Assembly (NCBI GenBank): GCA_964555825.1
Contig: CAZKTY010000015.1
Location: 1 to 17,796 of the forward strand
From: CAIRYW01 sp964555825
GTDB taxonomy: Bacteria; Patescibacteriota; Minisyncoccia; Phycocordibacterales; CAIRYW01
Reading direction: 5' to 3'
DNA: 17,796 nt
The notes under the pieces were generated by a model, which was not told the DNA's origin, searched no databases, and saw nothing but the letters and a program-made list of their open reading frames with translations. Shown here piece after piece: positions 7,513-14,383 of this stretch (positions are counted from its first letter, which is position 1; every line of letters starts with the position of its first letter). The position numbers and the translations under genes were made by a program.

Positions 7513-8175
7513 CTAGAAGAGTTTTTTGTCTAAGTCTCTCTTTCTATAACTCTGGATAATAGTAATTCCAATGATCGAACCAATTATTGCACCCGCTATG
7601 CATTCTGAAAGCCAATGGATCGAAAGCGATACACCGATCCCAATATACAGAGCATAAAAAAATGAGATATATTTGATGGTTTTATTTTTAGGGAACATTC
7701 CGATAAATATGAATGCCATAGCAAAAGCGACAGTTGTGTGAGAAGATGGCCAACCCCAAAAAATTCCATGTCTAAGAAATCCAAATTCAAAATTCCCACT
7801 TATATTTGTTGAAATATTATAAAGATCAGGCTGGATCCTTCCTGTAAAGGCTTTATAAAAGGAAGAAATGATTGAGCCTATAAGTACTGCTTCTGCAACC
7901 AGCCATCCCAGTATTTTTGTATTTTCTTTTTTGAAGATGTGTCCTTTGACTATAAGGATCAATGGAACAAGCAGAGGTAATATTCCTCCAAGTATCACAG
8001 CAGGAAATGAAATATACAAAAAAATATTAGATCGAGTGTTTATAAAATAATACCAATCTACGTTAGTTGTTACTAAAATATACGTTATTACAGCTGCGAT
8101 GATATGCCAAATAAAGTTGAAATCCGTAAAGCATTCTAAGATATTTTCTAGAATAGAACGTAAAAGATATTTCAT
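7513..8175 (-). CDS. PAP2-superfamily phosphatase with altered motifs
   Basis: A 220-residue protein with about six membrane helices and the layout of a type-2 phosphatidic acid phosphatase, which removes phosphate from lipid substrates such as phosphatidate, PGP or undecaprenyl diphosphate at the membrane. Motif 2 is intact (PSSH at 143-146). Motif 1 reads KAFTGRIQP (108-116), with Gln115 where Arg of KxxxxRxRP is expected. Motif 3 has His187 in SIHWLSE, but Glu191 replaces the usual Asp, and no Arg stands about six residues before the His. The overall fold call is firm; activity is less certain. The ATG at 8175 follows TAAAAT by 9 bases. Confidence 0.8.
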   Translation of the reverse strand: MKYLLRSILENILECFTDFNFIWHIIAAVITYILVTTNVDWYYFINTRSNIFLYISFPAVILGGILPLLVPLILIVKGHIFKKENTKILGWLVAEAVLIGSIISSFYKAFTGRIQPDLYNISTNISGNFEFGFLRHGIFWGWPSSHTTVAFAMAFIFIGMFPKNKTIKYISFFYALYIGIGVSLSIHWLSECIAGAIIGSIIGITIIQSYRKRDLDKKLF

Positions 8176-8309
8176 TACTGAACAATTTTATCACAGCTGA
8201 TCTATATGGAAATGTTTTTATTTCTATCTTTAGTGTGAATTATCATATTTTTATATTGGTGATATCCTTATTTAAGAAAGGTTCGTTAAAAAAGACGAAC
8301 ACATCTAAT

Positions 8310-9407
8310 ATGAAATTACCAAACTTGGTTATTAAGAATGTTCGTCTGGACAATTGTATCGTTCAAGGAGGTATGGGTGTTGGAGTGTCTTTACATCCTC
8401 TTGCTGGAGCTGTCTCAAAAGGAGGTGGTCTAGGGATAATCTCTAGTGCTGGGCTTCGGACGATCGTCTCTTCAAGAGAAGGGAGGGAGGTCGATACATA
8501 CACAGCTGTATGCATTGAGATCGAGAGAGCAAGAGAACTCGGTGGGGGTAACCCTGTTGGGATCAACGTCATGTGTGCACTAGTTGGAGATTATGATGAC
8601 ACGGTCATTGCATCAATTGATGCTGGGGCTGATGTGATCATTAGTGGTGCAGGACTTCCTACTGGACTTCCTAAGATCAAGCCTCCTGGTCATACTGCTC
8701 TCATTCCAATTGTTTCCTCAGCTCGCGCTTTGGAGATCATTGTAAAGAGGTGGGAGAGGGCTAGTTATCGGCCTGATGCGGTTGTTCTTGAAGGACCACT
8801 TGCCGGAGGGCATTTAGGTTTTAAGATGGCTGAGGTAAATGATCCAGAGTTTGCTTTGGAAAAACTTTTACCTGCAGTTCTTGAGACCTCACATGCACAT
8901 GGAGATTTTCCAGTCATCGTTGCTGGAGGTATCTATACGCATGAAGATATCGTCAAATTCTTGGCAATGGGAGCAAGTGGTGTGCAGATGGGAACACGCT
9001 TTCTTGCAACCAAAGAGAGTTCTGCGACCGAAGCATACAAACAAGCAGTAGTCGCTTCAGGAGTAGATGACATTGTCATTGTTGATTATCCTGAAAGCCC
9101 TCCTGCTTCGCCGTGTGGACTTCCTTTCAGGATCCTTAGAGGTTCTCCGATGTACACTTCTGTTCGTACACCGAAGTGCAGGATGGGATATGTCCTTCAA
9201 CGAGGAAATGATGGAAAACTCTCGGTCTGTCAGGCAATGCCTGGTCGTCCGAATAATGATAAATTCTTGTGCATTTGCAGTGGTCTCATGTCTTCAGCAG
9301 GATATGCTCCGACAGAACCACCTCTCTATACTGTTGGCACGAATGCTTATCGTGTTAACAGAGTTCTTTCAACAGAGGAGCTTATGAGGGAATTGCGCGG
9401 AGAATAA
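8310..9407 (+). CDS. Nitronate monooxygenase / 2-nitropropane dioxygenase-like flavoenzyme
   Basis: A 365-residue FMN-dependent TIM-barrel enzyme of the NMO/2-nitropropane dioxygenase family, related to enoyl-ACP reductase FabK. Counting from the ATG at 8310, there is QGGMGVG (19-25), GGGLGIIS, the active-site region AGGHLGFK with His168, and the FMN phosphate-binding parts VIVAGGIYT and MGASGVQMGTRFL. The C-terminal part contains CRMGYVLQRG and several Cys (VCQAMP, FLCICSG), typical of a longer subgroup. It may oxidise nitronates or reduce another substrate. A GTG start at 8235 would add 25 residues with no counterpart in the family. The gene is more GC-rich than its flanks and ends in a strong terminator. 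Confidence 0.88.
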   Translation: MKLPNLVIKNVRLDNCIVQGGMGVGVSLHPLAGAVSKGGGLGIISSAGLRTIVSSREGREVDTYTAVCIEIERARELGGGNPVGINVMCALVGDYDDTVIASIDAGADVIISGAGLPTGLPKIKPPGHTALIPIVSSARALEIIVKRWERASYRPDAVVLEGPLAGGHLGFKMAEVNDPEFALEKLLPAVLETSHAHGDFPVIVAGGIYTHEDIVKFLAMGASGVQMGTRFLATKESSATEAYKQAVVASGVDDIVIVDYPESPPASPCGLPFRILRGSPMYTSVRTPKCRMGYVLQRGNDGKLSVCQAMPGRPNNDKFLCICSGLMSSAGYAPTEPPLYTVGTNAYRVNRVLSTEELMRELRGE

Positions 9408-9413
9408 TATAAA

Positions 9414-9444
9414 TGTTGCCTATAACAGGGCAACAATTTTTTTT
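9414..9444 (+). terminator. Intrinsic terminator of the NMO-like gene
   Basis: Stem TGTTGCC (9414-9420) with GGCAACA (9429-9435), followed by eight T. It begins 7 bases after the stop codon. Confidence 0.88.
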
Positions 9445-9451
9445 ACTTAAA

Positions 9452-9868
9452 TTAGGATATTTGGAATGGCCATATGTTCTCAACATATGCAAAACCTAAA
9501 ACTATTCCAGCAAGTATTATAAAAATGATAATAAGTATCATTATGGTCTTTGCTATCTTTTTGGGAGGAGAATTCAAGACCTGTTCTACAGGAGCTGCTG
9601 GAGGGACTTTTGCCAACGTCCCTGGATCTATATCTATTATTGGAGTACTTATTGGTTGAGTTTCTGGAATTTCATTTACCTCAACTTTTGGTTCTGGAAT
9701 AGCTGGAGCCATTAGCCATCCGTTAGTCTTTAGTGATTGAATTGCCTGATTCTTATCTTCCGTAGAATAACCTAAGGCTTTGAATACAACATCTATATCA
9801 TCAATAGATGATCTTTCATTAAGTTCATTGATGTGCAAAGTTTGGAGAAGGTTTGGATAATCAATCAT
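9452..9868 (-). CDS. Tail-anchored membrane protein, function unknown
   Basis: A 138-residue protein with a helical N-terminal domain (1-52, including a segment ending KTNGWLMAP), a Pro/Glu/Ile-rich linker (about 53-100) and one membrane helix near the C-terminus (about 107-130) followed by a short tail. The N-terminal domain should face the cytoplasm. The pattern DVVFKALGYSTEDKNQAIQSL resembles short helical modules found beside linkers in CPR membrane proteins, but no family is named. TATAAT lies about 40 bases before the ATG on the minus strand. It is convergent with the NMO-like gene. Confidence 0.65.
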   Translation of the reverse strand: MIDYPNLLQTLHINELNERSSIDDIDVVFKALGYSTEDKNQAIQSLKTNGWLMAPAIPEPKVEVNEIPETQPISTPIIDIDPGTLAKVPPAAPVEQVLNSPPKKIAKTIMILIIIFIILAGIVLGFAYVENIWPFQIS

Positions 9869-9940
9869 TTGAATTATTTAATGAGTAATAAAATGTACGT
9901 GTCAATTATATCAGAGGTTTTTATATTATTTAAGTATATG

Positions 9941-9967
9941 TTGACACCTATCTCTATGTGATATAGC
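9941..9967 (+). promoter_or_regulatory. Candidate promoter of the IMP cyclohydrolase gene
   Basis: A perfect TTGACA (9941-9946) with a weak TATAGC -10 (9962-9967) at 15-base spacing. It would give a leader of about 45 bases that carries the strong ribosome site. The -35 is the solid part; the -10 is uncertain. Confidence 0.4.
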
Positions 9968-10017
9968 CTATTTTTAGGAATTCGTGGAAAGCAGATCAAA
10001 CAAAAAAAGGAGATCAA

Positions 10018-10743
10018 TTGAACATTGAACAAGCAGCAAAAAGTAACTTAATAGCGTTACGAAATAACCCTTATCCTGGGAGAGGTATTATCCTCGCTCG
10101 AAGTATAAGTGGAGATCTCGTGCAGATCTATTGGATCATGGGTCGGAGTGCAAATAGCCGTAATCGCATCTTCAAACAAAAGGATGGAGGTAGTGTTTTT
10201 ACGGATTCTGCCGATCCTTTGACGGCAGGTGATACCAGTCTGACCTTGTATCGCGCAATGGCTGAAGATGCGGGCATATATGTTGTCAGTAACGGAGACC
10301 AAACTGATGATGTGATCCGTGAATATGGTTGGGCAACAAATCTGTCTCAGATGCTTGCATCAAGACAGTTTGAGCCCGATGGACCGAACTTCACACAGCG
10401 CATCACAGGGATGATCTCTGTCGTGCCAGATAGGAGGTTTGTACAATTCGCTATCCTTCGCAAGTCACCGTTCGATGATACTTGTGAAAGGATCTCGTAT
10501 GAGTATGAGGGTATCCAAAAAGGGTTTGGTTATTTCGTCAGTACATATTCAGGCGACGGGAATCCTCTCCCGATGTTTTTAGGAGAACCTCTCATTATGC
10601 CTGTCGAGGGCAATATTGAAGAAGTCTCATCGACTTATTGGGATGCCTTGAACGAAGAGAACAGGATATCTCTGGCTGTAAAATTCATCGACCCTGAAAG
10701 TGGAAGATCGATCATTCGTATCACGAACAAGTACGGAGCTTAA
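10018..10743 (+). CDS. IMP cyclohydrolase-family protein (PurO-like)
   Basis: A 241-residue protein of the IMP_cyclohyd family, the fold of archaeal PurO, which closes FAICAR to IMP in the last step of purine synthesis. Family parts visible are LRNNPYPGRGIILARS, IYWIMGRSANSRNRIF and TRITGM-like QRITGMISV. The start is TTG, decided by AAAGGAG with a 5-base spacer, one of the best ribosome sites in the window. No other pur gene lies in the window, so the step may be isolated here, act on a salvaged substrate, or the protein may have a different function. The gene is more GC-rich than its surroundings, as if acquired. A strong terminator follows. Confidence 0.85.
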   Translation: MNIEQAAKSNLIALRNNPYPGRGIILARSISGDLVQIYWIMGRSANSRNRIFKQKDGGSVFTDSADPLTAGDTSLTLYRAMAEDAGIYVVSNGDQTDDVIREYGWATNLSQMLASRQFEPDGPNFTQRITGMISVVPDRRFVQFAILRKSPFDDTCERISYEYEGIQKGFGYFVSTYSGDGNPLPMFLGEPLIMPVEGNIEEVSSTYWDALNEENRISLAVKFIDPESGRSIIRITNKYGA

Positions 10744-10751
10744 CTGAAAAA

Positions 10752-10782
10752 ACCACCTTTTAAATTGGGTGGTATTTTTTTT
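10752..10782 (+). terminator. Intrinsic terminator of the IMP cyclohydrolase gene
   Basis: ACCACC (10752-10757) pairs with GGTGGT (10768-10773), followed by A and eight T. It starts 9 bases after the stop codon. Confidence 0.9.
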
Positions 10783-10810
10783 GTGCAAAAAAGTTATGCA
10801 CAGATGACTT

Positions 10811-10839
10811 TTGACAGTACTACTTTGTTTGGGTAAAAG
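10811..10839 (+). promoter_or_regulatory. Promoter of the 22-residue peptide unit
   Basis: A perfect TTGACA (10811-10816) is followed after exactly 17 bases by TAAAAG (10834-10839). It lies just after a terminator, so it should start a new transcript near 10846. The -35 and spacing are ideal; the -10 is moderate. Confidence 0.5.
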
Positions 10840-10882
10840 GTGTATTATTTTGTTAGCATTCTTTTAGAAAGGGGGAGTAGAA

Positions 10883-10951
10883 ATGATGAACAAATTGTTC
10901 GGCATAAAAAATTATCTTAGAAATGAGGTGATCCAATCTACGAAAGGCTAA
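10883..10951 (+). CDS. 22-residue peptide with strong ribosome site
   Basis: A tiny gene starting ATGATG at 10883 and ending in TAA at 10951. The product begins MMNKLFGIKNYL and ends QSTKG; it is basic and could form a short amphipathic helix. Support comes from the context rather than homology: its own TTGACA promoter, the site AAAGGGGGAG 7-8 bases upstream, and a terminal hairpin downstream. GAAAGGGG (10867-10874), which includes the ribosome site, is perfectly complementary to CCCCTTTC (10953-10960) just after the stop, so the mRNA could hide its own start. It might be a regulatory leader peptide, a toxin-like peptide or part of a dual-function RNA. No Cys is present. Confidence 0.45.
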   Translation: MMNKLFGIKNYLRNEVIQSTKG

Positions 10952-11001
10952 ACCCCTTTCACTATCTTTTTGGTTAAGGCTGATTCGCTACCAGCTGGAC
11001 C

Positions 11002-11035
11002 ATGAGCGTACGGATATAAAAACCTGTACGCTCAT
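11002..11035 (+). terminator. Hairpin ending the small-peptide transcript
   Basis: A perfect 10-bp stem ATGAGCGTAC/GTACGCTCAT with a 14-base loop that can close further by GG/CC pairing. It is not followed at once by T; a T5 run comes 12 bases later, so it is a possible terminator or a stabilising 3' hairpin. Confidence 0.45.
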
Positions 11036-11076
11036 CTTATTCCGCCTTTTTCTATTCTTATTTTGGATGTTCTTAT

Positions 11077-11099
11077 AAAAAAAATAGCCCCAAAGGGCT
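11077..11099 (-). terminator. Intrinsic terminator of the 11105-11530 gene
   Basis: On the minus strand AGCCC-TTTG-GGGCT is followed by A and eight T. It begins 6 bases after the stop codon. Confidence 0.88.
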
Positions 11100-11104
11100 G
11101 TAGT

Positions 11105-11530
11105 TTAAACGAGCAGGTCTTGTTCGTTTACAAAAGAAAGATAACTCCATCTTCCCTCGAGTTCATTTTTTGTCATGTCTGGTTTGGTCAGAATATCGTA
11201 AAGAACATTGCCTTTTACTACGATCCGTCCGTTTGGGACAGGGCAGAGTGATCTCAAAACTTCAAAAGCAACTTTAGGCCTAGAAAGAATTGACCATTCG
11301 TACCTACTATTAGTAGTTATTCTTTGCTCTCTGATCGAGATTAAGAGCTTAAGACATTCTGGGTCTTCAATGTTTTTGTTTGGGTTCCTTTCAGACCAGT
11401 CTTTGAGTCTATTAATTCTCGTTCGTAAAATCATCTCAGAAGGGAATGGTCCGAAGAGTATCCAAAGAAACATTGTTATAGCAAGAATTACAGACGACAA
11501 GCCGATGACAAGGTGCAAGATCATATTCAT
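11105..11530 (-). CDS. Single-pass membrane protein, function unknown
   Basis: A 141-residue protein with one N-terminal membrane helix (about 4-28, ending LWILFGPFP) and a soluble, charged C-terminal domain of about 110 residues. Features include RTRINRLKDWSERNPNK, a Leu-rich helix ECLKLLISIREQR and the stretch RPKVAFEVLRSLCPVPNG. No family is recognised. With one short helix and a basic region after it, the soluble part should be cytoplasmic. There is no ribosome site; ATGAATATG offers two possible starts two codons apart. It has its own strong terminator, and 90 bases separate it from the gene upstream at 11621. Confidence 0.65.
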   Translation of the reverse strand: MNMILHLVIGLSSVILAITMFLWILFGPFPSEMILRTRINRLKDWSERNPNKNIEDPECLKLLISIREQRITTNSRYEWSILSRPKVAFEVLRSLCPVPNGRIVVKGNVLYDILTKPDMTKNELEGRWSYLSFVNEQDLLV

Positions 11531-11620
11531 ATTCAGACAGCATTATTACACAAGATGTAAGAGCACAAAATTTAATTTTATCTCGTTTGATCAGCGTATC
11601 TTTTAGCTGAGATTAGATGA

Positions 11621-11992
11621 TCAGGTTGTTATTTCTTGATGGCTGAATCCTTTATTTCTCAAGTATATATACAGATCAGTAAGGAAAGACTCTTCTTTTT
11701 CCATGATCTCCTGTGAGGTCATTTCACCAAAATCTATTCCTTTCTCATTACAAAAATTATCTATAGCATCAGAAAGTTCCTGACTTCTTTTGGGTATTTC
11801 TTTTCTTTTTGGCCAACCTGAACGACCGAGTTGAGCATCTCTGTATATTGCTCCTTTGTCTTCTTTAAGAGGTAAATTTAAAAAGAGATTGTTAAGAAAA
11901 AGTTCAGTTGAATTTTTTGAATTTTCTAGTTCTTCTTGAAAATTTTCAGAGGTATACTCAGGCAATCTCTCAGGATTGTTCTCATTATTCAT
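11621..11992 (-). CDS. Small soluble protein, function unknown
   Basis: A 123-residue hydrophilic protein. The first 40 residues are Asn/Glu-rich and likely disordered (MNNENNPERLPEY), followed by FLNNLFLNLPLKEDKGAIY, a basic part GRSGWPKRKEIPKRSQEL and a helical end. No membrane segment is seen and no family is recognised. I chose the ATG at 11992, because TATACT on the minus strand ends exactly 6 bases before it, matching the other leaderless starts here. An in-frame ATG ten codons upstream (12022) would place the promoter inside the gene. The gene follows the CDF transporter gene on the same strand by 53 bases. Confidence 0.65.
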   Translation of the reverse strand: MNNENNPERLPEYTSENFQEELENSKNSTELFLNNLFLNLPLKEDKGAIYRDAQLGRSGWPKRKEIPKRSQELSDAIDNFCNEKGIDFGEMTSQEIMEKEESFLTDLYIYLRNKGFSHQEITT

Positions 11993-11998
11993 GTTCAA

Positions 11999-12004
11999 AG
12001 TATA
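11999..12004 (-). promoter_or_regulatory. -10 box of a probable leaderless promoter
   Basis: TATACT on the minus strand, 6 bases before the ATG at 11992, with no Shine-Dalgarno site. Confidence 0.45.
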
Positions 12005-12045
12005 ACAGATGTTAGAAAACAAATTTATTGTTAGTTCATTCTTTT

Positions 12046-13419
12046 TTATATTTTTGTTTCTGGTTCTACATGCACTACAACATTTTGAACATTTTTAATT
12101 TTTTCCTTTATGAGTGATTTTAATTTACTAGCTGATTGGTGGGCCTTTTCGATCTTTTCTTCTGCCTTAGCGTAACAATGCAATGTTATAAAGATATTCT
12201 CTCCAATTCTTCTAATTGAAATATCATGAGCATTTTTGATAATTCCAATATTTAGAATAGATTCCCTCACTATTTTTTCAATGGAAAGGATCTCTTTATC
12301 AGAAAGTTTTTCACTAATTTTTTCTTCGATAATATGAGGATCAATGTGTGTAATTAATTCTATGTCAGTACTTATTTCAGATTGGATCTCTTTTTCAAGA
12401 TGACTTGCGATCTCATGGGCTTCAAAAACAGTCAGATCTCCAGGTAATTCAAGATCATAGCTAATATATTTGCGATCATTTAGTCTATCAACAATGATAC
12501 TGTGTACTGAAAGAGCATGTTTGAATGAGACGGTTCTCACTATGTCGATCATTGTCTCATCTTTTAGTTGAATTGAGTTGGTGTGGATCAGAATATCAGA
12601 ATCTTTTATCTTTTGCTGGATCGCTTCTCGCGTTCTTTTAACTATTTCATTGGTCTTAATAGTTGAAAATCCACGATTAATATTTATCTCTACTTCTATA
12701 AATACTGACGACCCTAGTGGTCGAACACGTATCTTTTCTATGCTAATGATCCCTTCAATATTGGAAACTATCTCTCTTACAATATCAGTTATACCTTCTG
12801 GAGCTGTATCTATTAAAACATCGATAGTTTTTTTACCTAAACGATAGGCGGCAGTTAGTACAAAGATAGCTACTCCAATAGCGGCAAAAGAATCTGCTCC
12901 TTTGATCCCAACAGCAACTAAGATCAGACCGATCAACACAACACAAGAACTCCATATATCAGAACTAAAGTGAAGAGCATCTGCTTCTAGGGCTTGACTA
13001 TTTGTCTCCTTAGCAACTTTGTATAGTGATCGAGAACGAGAGATATCAATGAGGATTGAAATAATTATTATAGCGAAAGCATACCAAGTGGCTTCAACTT
13101 CTATATCTCCAGTTATAATTCTATGAATAGCTTCATAAATGATCCAAATACTGGTTAATAATAATAATCCAGTAGCGATCAAAGCCGAGATACTTTCTAC
13201 TTTCCCGTGACCGTAAGGATGTCTGTCGTCGGCTGGTTTTCCACTTATTTTTACTGCAAATAAAGTTAACAAAGCAGCTCCGAGATCTAATGTTGAGTGA
13301 GCTGCTTCAGAAATGATTCCCATACTTCCAGTCATAATTCCTACAACTATTTTCATCCCGGTCAGAACAATACCAGCAAAAACTGAACTTAATGCGACTT
13401 TTTCTTTTTTATCCGACAT
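12046..13419 (-). CDS. Cation diffusion facilitator (CDF) family transporter with three C-terminal domains
   Basis: A 457-residue transporter that exports divalent metal (Zn, Fe, Mn or similar) by proton exchange. Six membrane helices fill residues 8-200. The transport-site residues are His41 and Asp45 in AAHSTLDLG and His150 and Asp154 in ALHFSSDIW; this HxxxD pair on helices 2 and 5 points to zinc-like specificity. The loop DDRHPYGHGKVES (64-76) is typical. A normal CDF has about 300 residues with one cytoplasmic dimerisation domain. Here three similar alpha/beta segments follow (about 205-285, 290-370, 372-455), each with an IxIxxxG-style strand and a long helix, the last ending VVVHVEP. 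TACAAT lies 7 bases before the ATG. Confidence 0.92.
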   Translation of the reverse strand: MSDKKEKVALSSVFAGIVLTGMKIVVGIMTGSMGIISEAAHSTLDLGAALLTLFAVKISGKPADDRHPYGHGKVESISALIATGLLLLTSIWIIYEAIHRIITGDIEVEATWYAFAIIIISILIDISRSRSLYKVAKETNSQALEADALHFSSDIWSSCVVLIGLILVAVGIKGADSFAAIGVAIFVLTAAYRLGKKTIDVLIDTAPEGITDIVREIVSNIEGIISIEKIRVRPLGSSVFIEVEININRGFSTIKTNEIVKRTREAIQQKIKDSDILIHTNSIQLKDETMIDIVRTVSFKHALSVHSIIVDRLNDRKYISYDLELPGDLTVFEAHEIASHLEKEIQSEISTDIELITHIDPHIIEEKISEKLSDKEILSIEKIVRESILNIGIIKNAHDISIRRIGENIFITLHCYAKAEEKIEKAHQSASKLKSLIKEKIKNVQNVVVHVEPETKI

Positions 13420-13426
13420 AGTGATT

Positions 13427-13432
13427 ATTGTA
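13427..13432 (-). promoter_or_regulatory. -10 box of the CDF gene, probable leaderless promoter
   Basis: TACAAT on the minus strand ends 7 bases before the ATG at 13419. A second TATAAA and another TACAAT lie further upstream, so more than one start site is possible. No Shine-Dalgarno site is present. Confidence 0.45.
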
Positions 13433-13556
13433 AATTTTTATAGCGCAATTGTATCAAAGGTTCAGATTATATTATAGGTATTAAAAATGACTATCGAAAT
13501 ATATAGATAAAAGTTATTTTATCTGAGAATATCAAAAGACATTGCCTAATTTAGAT

Positions 13557-13806
13557 CTAACAACAATCGCATTGTCCATTTTCAAAAACACAATTTGCTC
13601 TCTTTATAGCCTCACTAGGGGTAATCTTTTCGCTTTCTAGTTCTTTTTTTTATTGTATCTAGTTCTGAGATCTCTGTTTTTTTATTTGGGTTCATCGAAG
13701 CTTGTTGAATTATAAATTCAATTTGTGTTAGTGCTGAATTTTTATCTAATGTTGGCTCTCTTTCTTCTTTCATAAAATCAATTCTCTTTGATAAGATCTT
13801 CTTCAT
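13557..13806 (-). pseudogene. Small Cys-tailed protein gene with a frameshift at an A8 run
   Basis: Read plainly from 13806, the frame ends at 13615 with a basic, unlikely tail (KKRTRKRKDYP). On the minus strand the codons just before are ATA followed by A-rich codons: eight A in a row (13644-13651). With one A fewer, the frame runs on to a stop at 13557 and gives 82 residues: a helical, charged body (residues 20-68) continuing as KKELESEKITPSEAIKRANC and ending CVFENGQCDCC, with Cys at 72, 79, 81 and 82. The restored tail is far more protein-like. It could be a true pseudogene, a homopolymer sequencing error, or a gene expressed by polymerase slippage on A8. An inner ATG at 13773 is an alternative start. 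The family is unknown. Confidence 0.6.
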
Positions 13807-13840
13807 TGTAGCAAAAGTTATAACCTAACTAAAGGTACAA

Positions 13841-13867
13841 AAATCATCTTGTAAAATAAGATGATTT
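13841..13867 (-). terminator. Hairpin terminator, copy 1 of a repeated hairpin
   Basis: A perfect 10-bp stem AAATCATCTT/AAGATGATTT with a 7-base loop, followed on the minus strand by a five-T run. It lies 68 bases after the stop of the 13935-14141 gene. A similar hairpin lies at 14384-14412. Confidence 0.6.
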
Positions 13868-13934
13868 CGATTGCTCTGGGATGATGTTCAAATAGTAATT
13901 ATTGAAGAAATTAGTAAATAAAAACCAACTGCGA

Positions 13935-14141
13935 TCATTTTTCTTTCAAATACTTACTCGCAATACTGAGAGCAAAAGAAGGAAGTATGATGAAAACGCA
14001 AGTGAATAAAAGCTTAGCAAGTATCTTGTCCCATGGTGTGTCCATATGGTCTGGTCCAGAACTTGTAAAGACAATAAGCAGACCGATGATACCGAAGGCT
14101 ATTGAGGTGTATATGAAGATATGGGTTGAGATCTTTTGCAT
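13935..14141 (-). CDS. Small two-helix membrane protein, function unknown
   Basis: A 68-residue protein with two membrane helices (about 8-26 and 43-62) joined by a polar loop, TSSGPDHMDTPWDK, and a basic end ASKYLKEK. It starts 15 bases after the stop of another small two-helix protein, so the two are very likely cotranscribed. No family is recognised and no ribosome site is seen in the gap. The paired arrangement suggests a small membrane complex, but this is inference. Confidence 0.6.
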   Translation of the reverse strand: MQKISTHIFIYTSIAFGIIGLLIVFTSSGPDHMDTPWDKILAKLLFTCVFIILPSFALSIASKYLKEK

Positions 14142-14156
14142 AGATTTATTAAATTT

Positions 14157-14312
14157 CTACTTAAATGCAAATGATAGAAGTATGATAGTCAAAGCATTGA
14201 GGACTACTAATACCAACGCCATTTGCCATTTTTCTGGAAGGGGATTCATCAAAATATAAACTGTGTAGACTATTGCTACGATCGCAGCACCAAGAAAATT
14301 TCCTTTTATCAT
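14157..14312 (-). CDS. 51-residue two-helix membrane protein
   Basis: A short gene starting ATG at 14312 and ending TAG at 14157. The product has two membrane helices (about 6-21 and 31-49) separated by the short polar turn NPLPEKWQ, and ends FAFK. It is the first gene of a two-gene minus-strand unit with the 68-residue protein at 13935. Helix spacing and the clean frame support a real gene. Function is unknown. AAAGGAAA just inside the frame is not a usable ribosome site, and upstream is an A/T-rich stretch without a clear box. Confidence 0.55.
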   Translation of the reverse strand: MIKGNFLGAAIVAIVYTVYILMNPLPEKWQMALVLVVLNALTIILLSFAFK

Positions 14313-14383
14313 ATTTATATTTTTTTGAATTTATTAATACCTAGAAATTGTACCATGGGTTCTAACTCTTTTTGAGGTAATAA

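Noticed and set aside
8235..8309. A GTG start 25 codons before the NMO-like gene.
   Set aside because: The extra residues are hydrophobic then Lys/Thr-rich without a family counterpart. The enzyme is a soluble flavoprotein that starts near KLPNLVIKN.
10846..11040. A tmRNA, tRNA, 6S or SRP RNA in the gap after the IMP cyclohydrolase gene.
   Set aside because: There is a TGGACCA and a GATTCG that recall a tRNA-like end, but no acceptor stem, T-arm or tmRNA 5' end matches, and no SRP tetraloop domain is seen. A small-peptide mRNA fits better.
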